Shown one piece after another: positions 36,332-48,059 of a stretch of DNA of 64,000 nt. The stretch lies in NCBI RefSeq assembly GCF_030272615.1, contig NC_081409.1:911674340-911738339 (forward strand), read 5' to 3'. The notes under the pieces were generated by a model. That model was not told the DNA's origin. It was given only the letters and a program-made list of their open reading frames with translations, and ran no database searches. Position numbers and translations under genes: made by a program. How positions within the stretch are numbered: the stretch's first letter is position 1; every line of letters begins with the position of its first letter. Source of the DNA: Cryptomeria japonica. Lineage: Eukaryota; Streptophyta; Pinopsida; Cupressales; Cupressaceae.

Positions 36332-38086
36332 ACAATACCTTACCCCCTATATGATTTGAACTTGTGACCTTTCTTTCAAGAGCACAAGTTCTCCACCACT
36401 AGACCAACTTAAGCTATATAGACCAACTTAGACTATATAGACCAAATCAAACTATATGAATATTAAATATAAAAAAATTAATAAATATAAACAAATACAA
36501 CAAATCATATATTTAAAAAATATGATAATTTTCAAATTATTAAAAATAGTTTGTTATATTTAAGAGTGCATAATCTTTCTCCATATAACAAACCCAACCA
36601 AAAAAAAAATCCTATAAAGAAGGATAATTCTTCCTCATGACACATTTGCTTGCCTTTGCATATGAATTGAAGAATCGAAGATTTTGATGGATCTATGCCA
36701 TTAGACTTTGTAATCAAAATCAATATTTTATTCTCTACAACTGATTGCCTCTCTCAAGATTGAGGCTGCCATCAATGTAGGAGAGCTAATGGCCCTGCCA
36801 AAACATGCCTTGCCTGCCTCCTGTCTACACTTCAGCAGCTCATTCGAATGAAACCGCCTGACTCCTAAAACAAATATAAGGTTTTGTATTTGATGCAGAA
36901 AATATGCTACCATCAATGTAGGGAGAGTTGATGCCATTGTCAAACATGTGATGAAGGTTTGTGGGAAAAGCAATTTTCAGTCAAATTTTCAGTTAAGTAG
37001 CAAATTAATGTCATGGTGCATTCTGATATTTTAGTCATTTTCAAACTTGTAAAACATAACATCATATTTAAAAAACATGCATGATTAGTGGAACATCTTG
37101 TTCAAATAAGGATTCTTTAACAGTCCTCAAATTGCTTTATTTAGCTCTTAAAACTATCCGAGAGGAAGGGTGCAAAAAACTTTGCCGAAATGTCTTCATG
37201 ACACATGCAAATATTTGCCCAAAATCTCCATGAAAACTGGGAGTTCTAAAACAGAATAAAGCAACTAGGTGCTTGCCTCCTATCACCTATGTACCCTTCA
37301 CCAGCTAAGTTTGATGCCTTGGAAAAGGAACTTATGATGCTAATTTCAAAGGGATTTAACACCCACTTAGTGGTAAATAAGAAAAGATCAAATTCACAAA
37401 TTTCCATCTTTGGAATTGTTTGAAAAATAAAAGTTCTAGATTGATGGTTGTTGTCAGTCAATGAAAAATAAAAGTTCTAGATTGATGGTTGTTGTCAGTC
37501 GAGTTGTCAAAACTGCATTGCTAATCTTACATCAAGGTTGAGGCTGCCATCAATGTAGGAGAGTCGATGTCACCGCCAAAGCATGCCATGAAGGCTTGCG
37601 AACCATGCATAGTTCAAAGACTTACATTTGGAAACATGTGTCATTAGTGAACATCTGGTTGTCCACTTATAATTGATGAACAAAGAAGGATTCTCAATAG
37701 GCCTCAAATTACTTTTTTCAGCCCTTCAACTATATCCGAGAAGAGAGATGCAAAAATCTTCATGACGCATGGAAAAATTTGCCCAAAACCTTCATGAAAA
37801 CTGGCAGTTCAGCAACTAGGTACCTGCCTGCCTCCTATGTACACTTCAGTTAATTGAATGAAACCCGCCCAACTACTAAAACAAATAAAATGTTTTGTAT
37901 TTGATGCAGAACATGCATTTGATCTCACCACAGGATTGAATTTCACAATAATCAAATCACAGGATGGAATTTCAGAAAACCTTTGTTTCCTGGCAATCTT
38001 GTTAAGTTATAACCAAAGAATATATATGACACATTTACATTTTATGACAGACAAATTAACCTCATATTGCCTTGCCATTGTTTTTG
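36332..38086. other. Copy B 3' flank of the gene, with repeated modules
   Basis: Contains the rest of the SINE-like head (minus strand, to about 36415) and the modules matching copy A near 36770, 37150 and 37720. A 40-bp local duplication (aataaaagttctagattgat) lies at 37427-37500. The last 190 bp before the gene stop differ from copy A at only about six positions. Confidence 0.5.
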
Positions 38087-39394
38087 TCAAGCAATGGGTC
38101 GGTGGTGGATCTTCTTCCTGTGTTCTCTGGATTGAAGATCCATGTTCACCCTGCCATTGGGATGAGCATTAGACCCATTCGTTCTAAACTTGGGTAGCAC
38201 ATACCACCAAACAGATGTGAAGCAGATTGCAGGAAGTCTGCCATAGAAAACCAGAAAGAAGAGAACAATAATCATGACAGTAGCAATAGCAGTGGCATCA
38301 ATGGCGCCACTGCTTGCTTTCCTTCTCTTCAGGAAAATCTCTGCCTCCTGTAATCTGATGGGCTTCTTTGCAGCTCGACCATCCATAGATACAGTCCTTT
38401 CAAGCTTATTCTTCTCATTATAGGTCTTCTCACTCTCCATTTGGGTATTGTGTTCCTGGCTTCTACTGTCCTTAGAAAACACAGTTGGGCTACTGGGTGC
38501 AGTACAGGAAAACAAAGAGTGGCCTTCAAACCCATATTCTCCAACCAACTTATTCTCTGGAGATGCTTGTACTACCTCCTTGGCAGAACTTTTTTCTCCC
38601 TTGCAGTAAACAAGAGTCTTTGAGAAAATTGAAACCAATGTGACAAATCCCTGCAGCCGCATCTGCAGATAACTCACCACAATCACTGCTGCCATGGCTA
38701 CAGCACGCAGTGCAGACTTTCTGGCCAAGATGATACTCACACTCAACACCCCAAAGACAGCCGTCTTCAGATATACAGACCACCAAGACAGGATGATCAC
38801 AGACACTCTCTCTTCCTTCCTTGCAGACCCATTAATCTCACCTTCACCAATATCATTCTCATCTCTACTGTTCCCATCACTCCTATTCTTCCTTTCCTTG
38901 TCTTCTTTTGTTCTGATGGGTGGCAGAATTAAACCCCCATCAGGGCCACCATGACCACCATTTTTTAACACCACAGGCGTCCATTCTCTGCTGGAATGAG
39001 CAAACCCTTTAACCTCACCTTCACCATTATCATTCCCATCTCCCCTGTTCCCATCACTCTTATTCTTTATTTCCTTGTCCTCTTCTGCTCTGATGGGTGA
39101 CAGGATCGAAACCCCACTAGGGCTACCATGATCACCATTTTTGAACACCACAGGCATCCATCCTCCGCTGGAGTGAGCAAACCTCACCAATTCCTGAGGG
39201 GTTCCTGTCTTGCTGGCATAAAATTCCCGTTTGGCAGAGAGCTCATCATTCAGCCTGGCAAATTTATCAAGGCCTATCGATGAATAGGGATTGTTGGACG
39301 ACTTTCCAACCCTCTGTCGGGGTTTGGATATCTTGGGCGAAACAGCAATCACCTCTTCTTCTCCTTCCACGGCTAATCTCCCACACCGGATCAT
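38087..39394 (-). CDS. Membrane-anchored ZCF37-like plant protein, copy B (435 aa)
   Basis: Intact single exon, paralogue of 22069-23349 and in the same place within the duplication. It shares the NPYS..GLDKF opening (Ile where copy A has Arg at residue 40), both internal FAHSS…ILxPIR repeats, the hydrophobic segments, and an almost identical C-terminal 80 residues. Differences, about 70 by eye, cluster in the hydrophilic parts around residues 90-190 and 260-330. It has four extra residues (RGDG) between the repeats, and the C-terminus runs on for five residues because the stop has moved. The upstream TATATA string of copy A is shortened here. It is probably functional, because the frame stayed open while neighbouring DNA decayed. 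Confidence 0.75.
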   Translation of the reverse strand: MIRCGRLAVEGEEEVIAVSPKISKPRQRVGKSSNNPYSSIGLDKFARLNDELSAKREFYASKTGTPQELVRFAHSSGGWMPVVFKNGDHGSPSGVSILSPIRAEEDKEIKNKSDGNRGDGNDNGEGEVKGFAHSSREWTPVVLKNGGHGGPDGGLILPPIRTKEDKERKNRSDGNSRDENDIGEGEINGSARKEERVSVIILSWWSVYLKTAVFGVLSVSIILARKSALRAVAMAAVIVVSYLQMRLQGFVTLVSIFSKTLVYCKGEKSSAKEVVQASPENKLVGEYGFEGHSLFSCTAPSSPTVFSKDSRSQEHNTQMESEKTYNEKNKLERTVSMDGRAAKKPIRLQEAEIFLKRRKASSGAIDATAIATVMIIVLFFLVFYGRLPAICFTSVWWYVLPKFRTNGSNAHPNGRVNMDLQSREHRKKIHHRPIA

Positions 39395-40044
39395 AATAAC
39401 GAACTCTTGATTCTGTATCCTATACTAGCTGTGTGTATTTCCACCTCTGTCGTATACCCAGTGAATATATCTCGCACTACAATGTTGCTCAAAAAAAGAT
39501 GCTGCCCAAACTGTCAAGATCGATGAAGCTTTGTTCTACAGACTAAATGGAATGGAAGAAGATGCGAAGTTATATAAGCTTAAAAAGTACAATGGTCAAC
39601 ATCCTGCGCAGATAAGGAAGCTTCAATAAGGATTAGTAGAAGCGTGAAGGGCAAGGTCCTCAATCTTACTGGGTCAAAATAGGCTGAGGAACGAGAATGC
39701 TTCTAATTTATGGTGGAATTGAAATTTTTTAGTGCAATAAGATATATTATTGTAAAGGGAAAAGAACCTTCCTAGTTTAGGCCAATCCAATAGGATGAAA
39801 ACAAAAATAATGATATTTAGTTATGACATTAACTTTAATGATTTATGATTAAGAATAGCAACAATTTTTGTTTACTTTATTTGTCTTATCTTTCTTTTTA
39901 TTTGTTTTATTTTGTGTTGTATGGGTCATTCATAGAAACTTCATGTTCAATTTTGTTTAGCAATAATTTGATTTTATAATTATGTCACATAATGGATGTA
40001 ATAAGTTAACTTTGTAATTATCTCAATCTAATATTATAATAACG
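39395..40044. other. Upstream region of the copy B gene
   Basis: Shared with 23350-23720 and 24640-25020 of copy A but without the 0.9 kb copy A segment. No coding frame. Confidence 0.5.
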
Positions 40045-40074
40045 ATAACAAGACGTAATGCCTACGCAATAGTG

Positions 40075-40275
40075 GAGAAATGTGTGGAGATAGAAAGGGA
40101 GAGAGGAATATAGAGGGATAGAAAATAGAGAGATGGAGATAAATAGATAGACAAATAGAGATGAATAGGTGAAGGAAGAGGTAGAAAGAGATAAAGAGGA
40201 AGATTAATATACAAGGAGAGGGAGAGGGAGAAATATACAGGGAGAGGGAGAGGGAGAGGGAGAAATAGCTATATA
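40075..40275. repeat. Purine-rich GA tract
   Basis: Imperfect gagagggagagggag and gatagatagac-like repeats on the plus strand. The minus-strand open frame across it is low-complexity and is not a gene. Confidence 0.7.
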
Positions 40276-41010
40276 TATGGCACTTTGATGGAGTGATAGA
40301 GAAATAGAGATACATCACAAGCAAAATCATGGAGCTGTCCATTTCAAATTATTAATAACTTTCTTTTTTTTTAATTTGAAACAAAGGAGTTTGTATTTGT
40401 TTTATGTTATATATTTTGTATTCATAAATGTATTTATCTTTTTTAATTTCTATGTTTTTTTTAATATAAAATCTTTTGTTATTATATTTTTGGTATATGG
40501 GAATTTGTCTATTTTAAAGAAATGAAAAAGATAATTGGTTGAATAAAATTTTGGTAGAAATATTTCTGTGTATACTTATTTTTTATTAATGTTTTAAGAT
40601 TTGGTGTTTACAAATATGCATGTTAAAATATGTTAATACATAAAAGAGAATAAATCATTTATTTTTAACTATATTAAAATTAATTAATTAAAATAAAAAG
40701 AAGAATCTTTATCATTAGAAAGTGAGATTTCATATTTTATTTTTTCATTATTTTATTATAATTATAGTAGATTGGCTTAGTGTCTTTAATATTGAAATAA
40801 AATTGTATTATTTTTTTATTACTGCAAAGGATTTTTTTTTCTTCTGATTAGATATTGATATAGTATAATACATTTGAAACTTAAAAAATATAGAATAAAT
40901 TTTTATGAAAGTATAGTTCTCAACATGGGAATTGATTTAAGGTATTGTTCTTAAGATAGGAATTTATTTATACAAAATTTAGCTTTGAGATTATTATAAA
41001 ATCTAATGTA

Positions 41011-41218
41011 TTTAGTTAGATTTTTGTTGATATAATTAAATTTATTTATCTTTTGATATAAAATTTTAAAATATTTTTATATAAATTAATTAAATTATAA
41101 ACAATCAGCATATAAACATCATTATTTAGTTAGATTTCTATTGATGTAATTAAATTTATTTATTTTTTATACAAAACAATAAAATATTTTTATATAAATT
41201 AATTAAATTATAAACAAC
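41011..41218 (+). repeat. 114-bp tandem duplication
   Basis: tttagttagattt…aattaaattataaacaa occurs at 41011-41124 and again at 41125-41218, with a few differences. The SINE inserted at the end of the second copy. Confidence 0.65.
41203..41218. repeat. SINE target-site duplication, left
   Basis: ttaaattataaacaac, identical to 41501-41516. Confidence 0.9.
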
Positions 41219-41500
41219 TGTCCAAGGGGTTGAGCTTAACTGGTTAAAACATTGGGTTCTCACTGTGGAGACCCAAGTTCAATTCCCAATAGGGACATCT
41301 GAAGTGGAATTCTAAGTTGTGACTCTTGGCCTTCCATAGGATGGGGAAGGTCTTGGAGTCAATCTAATCAAACAGAATAATAATAATAATTCAAAGATAT
41401 GTAATGGGGATGGGGCCCCCTACTGTGTCCCCATTGGTTCATAGCTCCAGTCAAAAGCTATTCAGGCTTCGGCCAATTACCGATCAAAAAAAAAAAAAAA
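41219..41500 (+). mobile_element. tRNA-derived SINE with poly-A tail (282 bp)
   Basis: The 5' head (tgtccaaggggttgagctta) has an A-box-like gagcttaactgg and, about 40 bp on, a B-box-like aagttcaattccc. The body ends in a 15-base poly-A run at 41500. The same 16 bases (ttaaattataaacaac) lie directly before (41203-41218) and after (41501-41516), a perfect target duplication. It is non-coding and moved by LINE enzymes in trans, as is known for SINEs. Confidence 0.9.
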
Positions 41501-41699
41501 TTAAATTATAAACAACCATCATTATTTATATAACCCACTTTATAATTATTTATTGTTTTAATATGCATTTTAGCTTTAAGTTAAAAGATAAAACACAATC
41601 ATAATTGCACACTACCTTATAAATTAAATTATTTTATGAGGCATTCTAAATAAATTATTTACATATTATACATTTTATAATGATGTAAACCCTAACTAC

Positions 41700-41848
41700 A
41701 ACCATAACCCTAACCTTAATAGCAAGACAAAATGAACCCTATTCCTTATTGATGTAGGCCTACTATTTTAAACTAAATCAAATCCTAACCCTAATAGTAA
41801 ACCATAATGAACCCTAATCCTTATTGAATTAGGACTACTATTTTGATT
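41700..41848 (+). repeat. 74-bp duplicated unit with CCCTAA motifs
   Basis: Two units sharing ccctaa-(cct)taatag and aatgaaccctaatccttatt start about 74 bp apart (taatag at 41718 and 41792). CCCTAA-like strings occur several times but not as a continuous telomere array. Confidence 0.55.
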
Positions 41849-41996
41849 CCAATCCTAACTATAATTATAAATCTAGAATTGAACCAAATGGAATCCTAAA
41901 TCTAACACTGTACCAATACAAAATATACAACTATACAACAATATATAATTTGAAATTAATTTATGTTATGTCTTTCAATTCATGCTGCGACTGCTA

Positions 41997-42159
41997 CTAG
42001 CTTATATATATTTAATAATATATATAGAATAAGTTGAGAGATATTCTTCTCGAGGCGCCTATTGCCATTTAATGTTGATAAATTAATAAAAAAATAGACC
42101 CCTCTAGAAGGATATCTCTCGGCTTATTCTATATATATTATTAAATATATACAAGCTAG
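41997..42159. mobile_element. 163-bp foldback MITE with TA target duplication
   Basis: The ends are CTAGCTTATATATATTTAAT and its inverse, with inverted repeats of about 57 bp (six or so mismatches) around a short non-palindromic centre. TA flanks both sides (41995-41996 and 42160-42161). The TA duplication suggests mobilisation by a Tc1/mariner-type transposase; the TIR is not the usual Stowaway start. Confidence 0.8.
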
Positions 42160-42885
42160 TATAATAATTACTTAAATATATTTTTTTTTTAAAAACACAT
42201 TAAAATTTGATATATAATAAATATAATGTTATAAATGAAAATTTAAAATATTTTTTTTAATAAAATATTTCTTAAATTATTATTTCTATATAATTATGTT
42301 TTAAAAAATTGATTTTATATTCTAATTTCTAATACATATAATTATCATTGTAAATTTTTGGATTAATATTTAAAGATTAATTATATTTATATAATAATTT
42401 GTATTGACTTAAAATTTTAATTCTAAATACATATGTTATCATAAGTTTTGATCTAAAATTTATCAATTTTTCTTAAACAAATAATAAAAAGAATTAATAA
42501 AATAAGACTCCTGTTTTTCTCAACCACGTACTGTGCTTATTAATTTAGTTCACCTATAGCCCATCGATGGCATAATTTAAATACCCAGGTAAACTTACAT
42601 TTTATTGAGTCGTATGGCAAGTTCTTAATGCCGTGTAAAACACGCATGGAATTTAATGTTTGTACTTTTTCCTGAGGCGTAGTAGATTGATAGAATAATA
42701 GTTATTTTATCAGTACAATGATGTCATAGTAATAAATATAAGAAAATTTTGTACTGTTTTTGGTTGATAAAAATTAAATTTTATGTTTATTGAAATTAAT
42801 GTAGACCAATCAAATGAGAAATAAATCATTTAAAAATTGTGCATTTTGAAAAAACCAAAAATTATTTTAGTTTGAAAATTTTGTT

Positions 42886-43314
42886 TTGGTGATTTTAATA
42901 GAAATATAAAAATATAATATATTAATAATAATGTAATATTAATTATCATAATAATAACAATAATTTAATATTATTTACAAAATAATAATAAATTTCTTTT
43001 TTAAGTGAAATAATGAACAAATGTGATATCTTTCATTATACTTTATCTATATTCTTCTAAAGATAGGTATGCTAGGTATAATTATAATGAAATTTAGTTT
43101 TATAATTATAGATGCTATTAAATTCAATGAGTTAAGATTAAAAATAACAATAATTTGATAATTATCATGAAATCAAAATATTGTAGTGATTCTATGTAGA
43201 GATAGATGGGTTCAAGACTGGGGAATAATTTGTGACCATAAATATGCCATCTATCTTGAACTTGTACCACGTGATTTGCTAAAAAAAAAAAAAATGTTTT
43301 TCTTTTTTGTCTTT
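42886..43314. other. AT-rich DNA, copy B
   Basis: Matches 25070-25490 of copy A at roughly 93% by eye. No gene. Confidence 0.5.
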
Positions 43315-43600
43315 TTCCTTTTTTTTTTAAATCTGAAAAATACATATATTAATAAAAGAAAGAATGTACAATAAAGATGCCTTTCAAGACATGCATCTTG
43401 AAAGAACTATTTGAGTTTGTCTACATTTGCAACAAAGCTTTACAACAAGGGGCAATTCATAGAACCTCCAAGTGAAATAATACAAGTGCAACTTGTAATT
43501 TCTAATAAGATAGGTATCGCTTTTCTCCAAGAGTATCAAGCACATGCTCCTCTGCAATGAAATTCTTAGTTATGAGTAGAGATCCATTGTAAACTAACAA
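43315..43600 (-). mobile_element. LINE-like 3' tail (copy B)
   Basis: Counterpart of 25497-25800, with a poly-A end on the minus strand and the same decayed frame. Weak evidence for a LINE. Confidence 0.35.
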
Positions 43601-45649
43601 GGTCATAAGTGTTACGGGATCACTAGATCTGCCTTTTTTGTGGATATAAAAGTGTTTTTTTTTTAAATCTAAATATCTTGGAAAATGAGATTTATGGGTT
43701 TATTTTTTGGGCACAAAATGCCATCTAGGCATCCATTAGTTCATCAAAATTTGTCACAATTTGTGAGAAAATTTAAAAAATTAAAAACAAGATCTCGCAA
43801 TAACTTTTTTCATGCAATTTTTTTTGAAAAATTTCTGAGTCTAAACCTCGACCCAAAAAAGCATCTAGGTATCTATCGGATTTTTCTTTTAGTGAGCAAA
43901 TTTTATAAAGATCAAGTCACAAGGGTCATGTTGTTGGTTCACTTTATCGCTCGTCAAAGTTTGATGTGCTATTTTCACTCTTGGGCTAATATCTTTTTGT
44001 CATTCTCCATTTTTTATGATTGTTATGGTGTTAGAAAGGTCTCTCAGAGCTCTTCGCATCTATCCATGCACTTTTTCTAGATTATGTCGTAGATATATTT
44101 TATTTAGTCTTTTGTGTTATCACTTTATGACTAATTACTTGGTCTTTTGGCTCTTGGAAACTTTTTGTTTGCATTGGATGGCTTCCCTCGCGTTTTTCTA
44201 CATGTCTTTCTAACACGTTTCTCTATTTGGGCATTTTTAGCATCCTTTTCATGCACTTTTTTGTTTGTAGATACGTTGAGATAAAGTGTCACTTTTGAGT
44301 ATGGTTTTTGGAGATTTTGCACATTCTATTGTGCCTTTTTTGTACATGCATTGTATTATAAAGTGGCATGGGGGGGTATGTAGTGCCTTTTGATTTACCA
44401 TCACACTAATGTTCAATAAGTGTCCCTCCATGACGACAATGAATCCTAGAGATTCTTGTCCCATGCATGTGTGCATTGGTTGCATACCTTTTTTCAATTG
44501 CAAGTACTTTTTTGTGCACATTCATATGTTTGTTCTCCATATTGCAAGTATGTAGTTTCAATGGACCTATTATCTCTCTCCATTGTCAGCATTATGGGGA
44601 ATTATAGTATTGGTGCTAATGCTTCCTTGGTTTCTCTTTGGAGTGAGTTATGTATTCAATATTTGCCCCTATGTCATATCTGGATGCAATAGTTATATTT
44701 CAATGAGATGAAGCTTTTACCATATAGAAATTCTTGCATTCCAGTTTTGTGGAGGTGAGTTATCCTCAGTTGATTAGTTCTTTAGACTATTGGCAACTTG
44801 TATTTTTCACTAGCAGTTTACATTTGCATATTTGAGTAGTGTTGTTGGGATCGCTCGTGCAGATTCATGTGTCAAATTTGCATCTTCATCAATCAAATGT
44901 ATGCCTTAATTTTCCATCTTATTATTCAAGTAGTGACATTGGGTGAACTCATGCAAATTATTGCCTTTAGAGGAGGTTTTTCATTCAACACTATATAAAT
45001 CTCTTTGTTTGGCAGTTGTATACAACTTCTTCATGCTTCAGAGGATATTCGTTATGCTCATATTCCTTCTAGGACATTGATTTTGAGGTTTCTTAGTCCT
45101 TCATTCTCGTTTTCTCTCTTTTGGAGAGGATTTTTCTCCCATCAGTTTTTCTCCTTTTCTTTGGTTGTGAGAGACCTTTTCTTACAACTCTCATTTATGG
45201 AAGGTGTTCTTTGTATGTTGTTTGATCTTGTAGGCTTGTGTTGCAAAATTCAATAATGTAGGCATTTAATATGTGCATCATGCATTTAATATTTATATCA
45301 AGGGTAGTTGTCTCGTTACATAGGATTAGGACACATGTTCACATCTTGTGTAATCCTACCTCACACCTTGCCTATATAAGCAAGGCATGTTGCACTTCTA
45401 TATTTGTATTCAACCATTATTATTATCTTCATCATAGAGGTGTGGGTAGGCCTCTCTTGATCTATTAAGGAATTCTCTACTAACTATTAGAGGGAGAGCC
45501 TAGGTTCATTTTCCTAGAAAGTTGCAATAATAGACTAGAGGTTTTGATATATTATCTTGTAACCTACAATTGATACACCATTTCTTTGAAATTATTGGCA
45601 AACTAACTAGACTTGGGGCACTCATGTCACATGAGAATGCCAACAAAAG
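43601..45649 (+). other. LTR-like non-coding DNA, copy B, with TATA box at 45373
   Basis: Equivalent to 25801-27427 plus 28864-29193. It shows the state before the solo LTR entered copy A: the sequence passes from catttaatatt directly to tatatcaagggtag near 45293. TATATAAG at 45373-45380 is conserved in copy A. Confidence 0.5.
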
Positions 45650-46497
45650 TTTAGCATTATGATATTCAACTAACTAATGCTCTCATTCCACTTTGTTTTT
45701 AGGGTAAAAATGAACCCACTCAACTTGACCTCTCCCATGTATAGATTTAACATTGACAAGTTATTATTTCCTATAAGGATATTGTGTTGGAATAACTCAC
45801 ATAGTAGGTCATGTTTCTCTAGGGTTCTTTTGAAATCGTTCTCTGAAAAATCTTGATCATTATAAAAGTCAACAAGGAGGTTGTAGGAGATGCATAAAAT
45901 TTGGCATCTATAAAATTATTCTCTTAGAAAGAGAGTGAACATACCTAATGGTTTACATAAGATAGAGAGTACCTCTCTAAGTGCATAAGCCTAAGCTACT
46001 CACTCTTTGAATAAAGTATCTTCCTCCTTAATGTTAATGGTAGGTGGGATAGAGCCTCTATAGAGCCATATGAAAGAGTGAGGAGATGATGTAGTGAAGG
46101 TGGAGTCAAGAGCAGAGTCAGACTTATTCTTTTTCTTTAGTTTGGTTGGCTTGAATTGGAGCAAATCTTCCCACACTCTTTGGCCATTTTCATATTTTAG
46201 AAAGTGGTGCTTAATCACCAAATGGATAAGTCTATATTGTATTAGTTGGTTGTTGTTGTATTTAAATATAATAACCATTGATTACAAATAAGAGTGTAGA
46301 AATGTAGGCAAATCAATGTGACATTTTGATGGGTTTTCCCCTTGGTAGAGATGGGCAAGCATACACATACTTAGCACAAGTAGCATACCATATTGTCCAT
46401 CACAAGTGAAAAATATCATGGCCCATACTACCATTGTAGACCACAATTTATGAAGGTTGGTTTGTTTGATCCCTTTTATAGGGCCCTTGTTGATCAC
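45650..46497 (-). pseudogene. Decayed retroelement protein fragment (copy B)
   Basis: Counterpart of 29194-30066. Readable pieces are INKGPIKGIKQTNL…FFTCDGQYG (46497-46282) and NNNQLIQYRLIHLVIKHHFL…NGQRVWEDLLQ (46278-46000). This piece stays open 20 codons longer than in copy A. The third piece is broken by stops. Family and function are not recognised. Confidence 0.45.
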
Positions 46498-48059
46498 ATT
46501 AAGGAAAAGGATCTAGAGCAACATGGAGACTTTAGATAAGTTGGATTTGTAGGATGGTTTAGACTAAGAAATGTTTCGTGACCTCTAAAATGTTATCAAG
46601 TTGGTTGATGATGCTTAGGATCACTGTAATAGGAACCCCCTTGATCATAGATAACCTGAAGTGGCAATTCTACAAAAGTTCATCAACTAATTCTAGTTCA
46701 AGCCCTTTTAAATTCTACAAGAATTCTAACTAGCCATCTTGGGAAAGCACCTCAATACTAAGTTGATCAATTACTATTTCTTTGACTCAAAATCCTTTTC
46801 TACCCCATGATTGTACTAGTGACTATTAGGTTAATGTAATGTATAATGCTAGAATTTGGAGTGCTACAAGTAGTATGATGAAAGTTGATGTAGATATATA
46901 ATAACTCTAGCAAGACTTACAAAATATGAAAATAGTTATGAAATTATGCACACTATAATTAGTTATGCATTTTTCCCATGAAAAGTGGCATGGCGAGCAT
47001 GATGTCTTACATTTGGATCATATTGTGATGCAATAAAGTATCATAATAAAAATAACTACACATGAGTTGGTGATCCACTCCTACTGGGAACTTATTGATT
47101 GTACTATTTCCACTAGGAATTCTTAGTGGCGACTTGTGCGATGCTCTCACCTTGGTTGCAACCACTTAAAATCTTAAATGAATAGGAGGAATATTGTAGA
47201 AATGATGATAGAATCATACATGGGAGCCTCTAACTTTATTTCCTAGCATTGATGAGACCATTATGCTTCATTAATTTTTTAATTAGTCTACCACAAATGT
47301 AGGCCAAATCAAACTACATATTGGAAGGGGTACATGTTCCATTAATTCACTAATAAGTATGATTAAAATAACTCATACATCATGTCGTACTACATATCAA
47401 AGGGGGATTTATCTTGATAAATGTAACTCATTAACAAGATCACATTTATTTATATGAGAATTGAATGGAAGGTGCACTTAGAGACTTGGTACATTTAATG
47501 CAATTGTAATTAGCATAACTTTTATAAGAAACATATAAAACACACAAAAACACTTACCTCTTAGGTGTCATTGCTTAAATAGTGAATGGGTGGGAAGTGA
47601 TCTTGAGTGAACAAATATTTCTAGAGCATGGTAACATGATAAATATTGGACACTGTTTCCAAGCTCAGTAGGATGTGATAGTATTTTTGGGGTACTCAAA
47701 ATTGAGAGAGTTCATGGAAAATCCCAAGTAGACCATGGAGGAGGTTGTCGTTTTTTATTTTCACACTCCTCATATCTTAGTACAAGGGCCACCATTTTTT
47801 TTGTTTTCAATACTTCTTTCCTTTTTTTGAGAGAAGGGCCACTATTCGTTGTTTTCATATGAACTCCTTGATTTGGTTTTCCATATTGCTTTCTCATGAT
47901 TAGGGCATTAGACCCATGGAAGAGAGATCTTCTAAGGTGAAGTGCTCAATCTGAGCTTGCATTTTTACAAATAAATTTTATTTAGATTTTTTTTTAAAGA
48001 TTTTTAATCTAAGGGAATTAACCAAGAGGGTTTGTTAGTTACCATTGATTAGCGACAAT
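46498..48059. other. Non-coding DNA: end of copy B and unique sequence
   Basis: 46498-47799 matches the end of copy A, with about 80 extra bases near 47030-47100. From 47800 the sequence is unique. No supported gene. Confidence 0.5.

Larger units (their letters stand above)
40045..42885. other. 2.8 kb block present only in copy B
   Basis: Copy A runs directly from the matching left to the matching right flank. The block contains a GA-rich tract (about 40070-40275), AT-rich DNA, two local tandem repeats, a SINE and a MITE. No gene. Its own ends show no clear repeats, so it may be several insertions or a loss from copy A. Confidence 0.55.
31297..47799 (+). repeat. Tandem segmental duplication, copy B
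   Basis: Same order and orientation as copy A. It is longer because of two large insertions, 31743-36331 (about 4.6 kb) and about 40045-42885 (about 2.8 kb). After subtracting known insertions both copies are near 9 kb. The last shared sequence is gggccac(c/a)attttttttg, matching the copy A end, and the following sequence is unique. Confidence 0.88.

Noticed and set aside
40034-40342. 102-codon minus-strand ORF with Ser/Leu/Ile repeats
   Set aside because: Translation of the GA-rich tract; low complexity and missing from copy A.
41219-41290. Possible tRNA gene
   Set aside because: A- and B-box-like strings are present, but there is no clean cloverleaf, and the poly-A tail and 16-bp target duplication show a SINE.
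41690-41850. Interstitial telomere array
   Set aside because: CCCTAA strings are scattered in a 74-bp duplicated unit; there is no continuous heptamer array.
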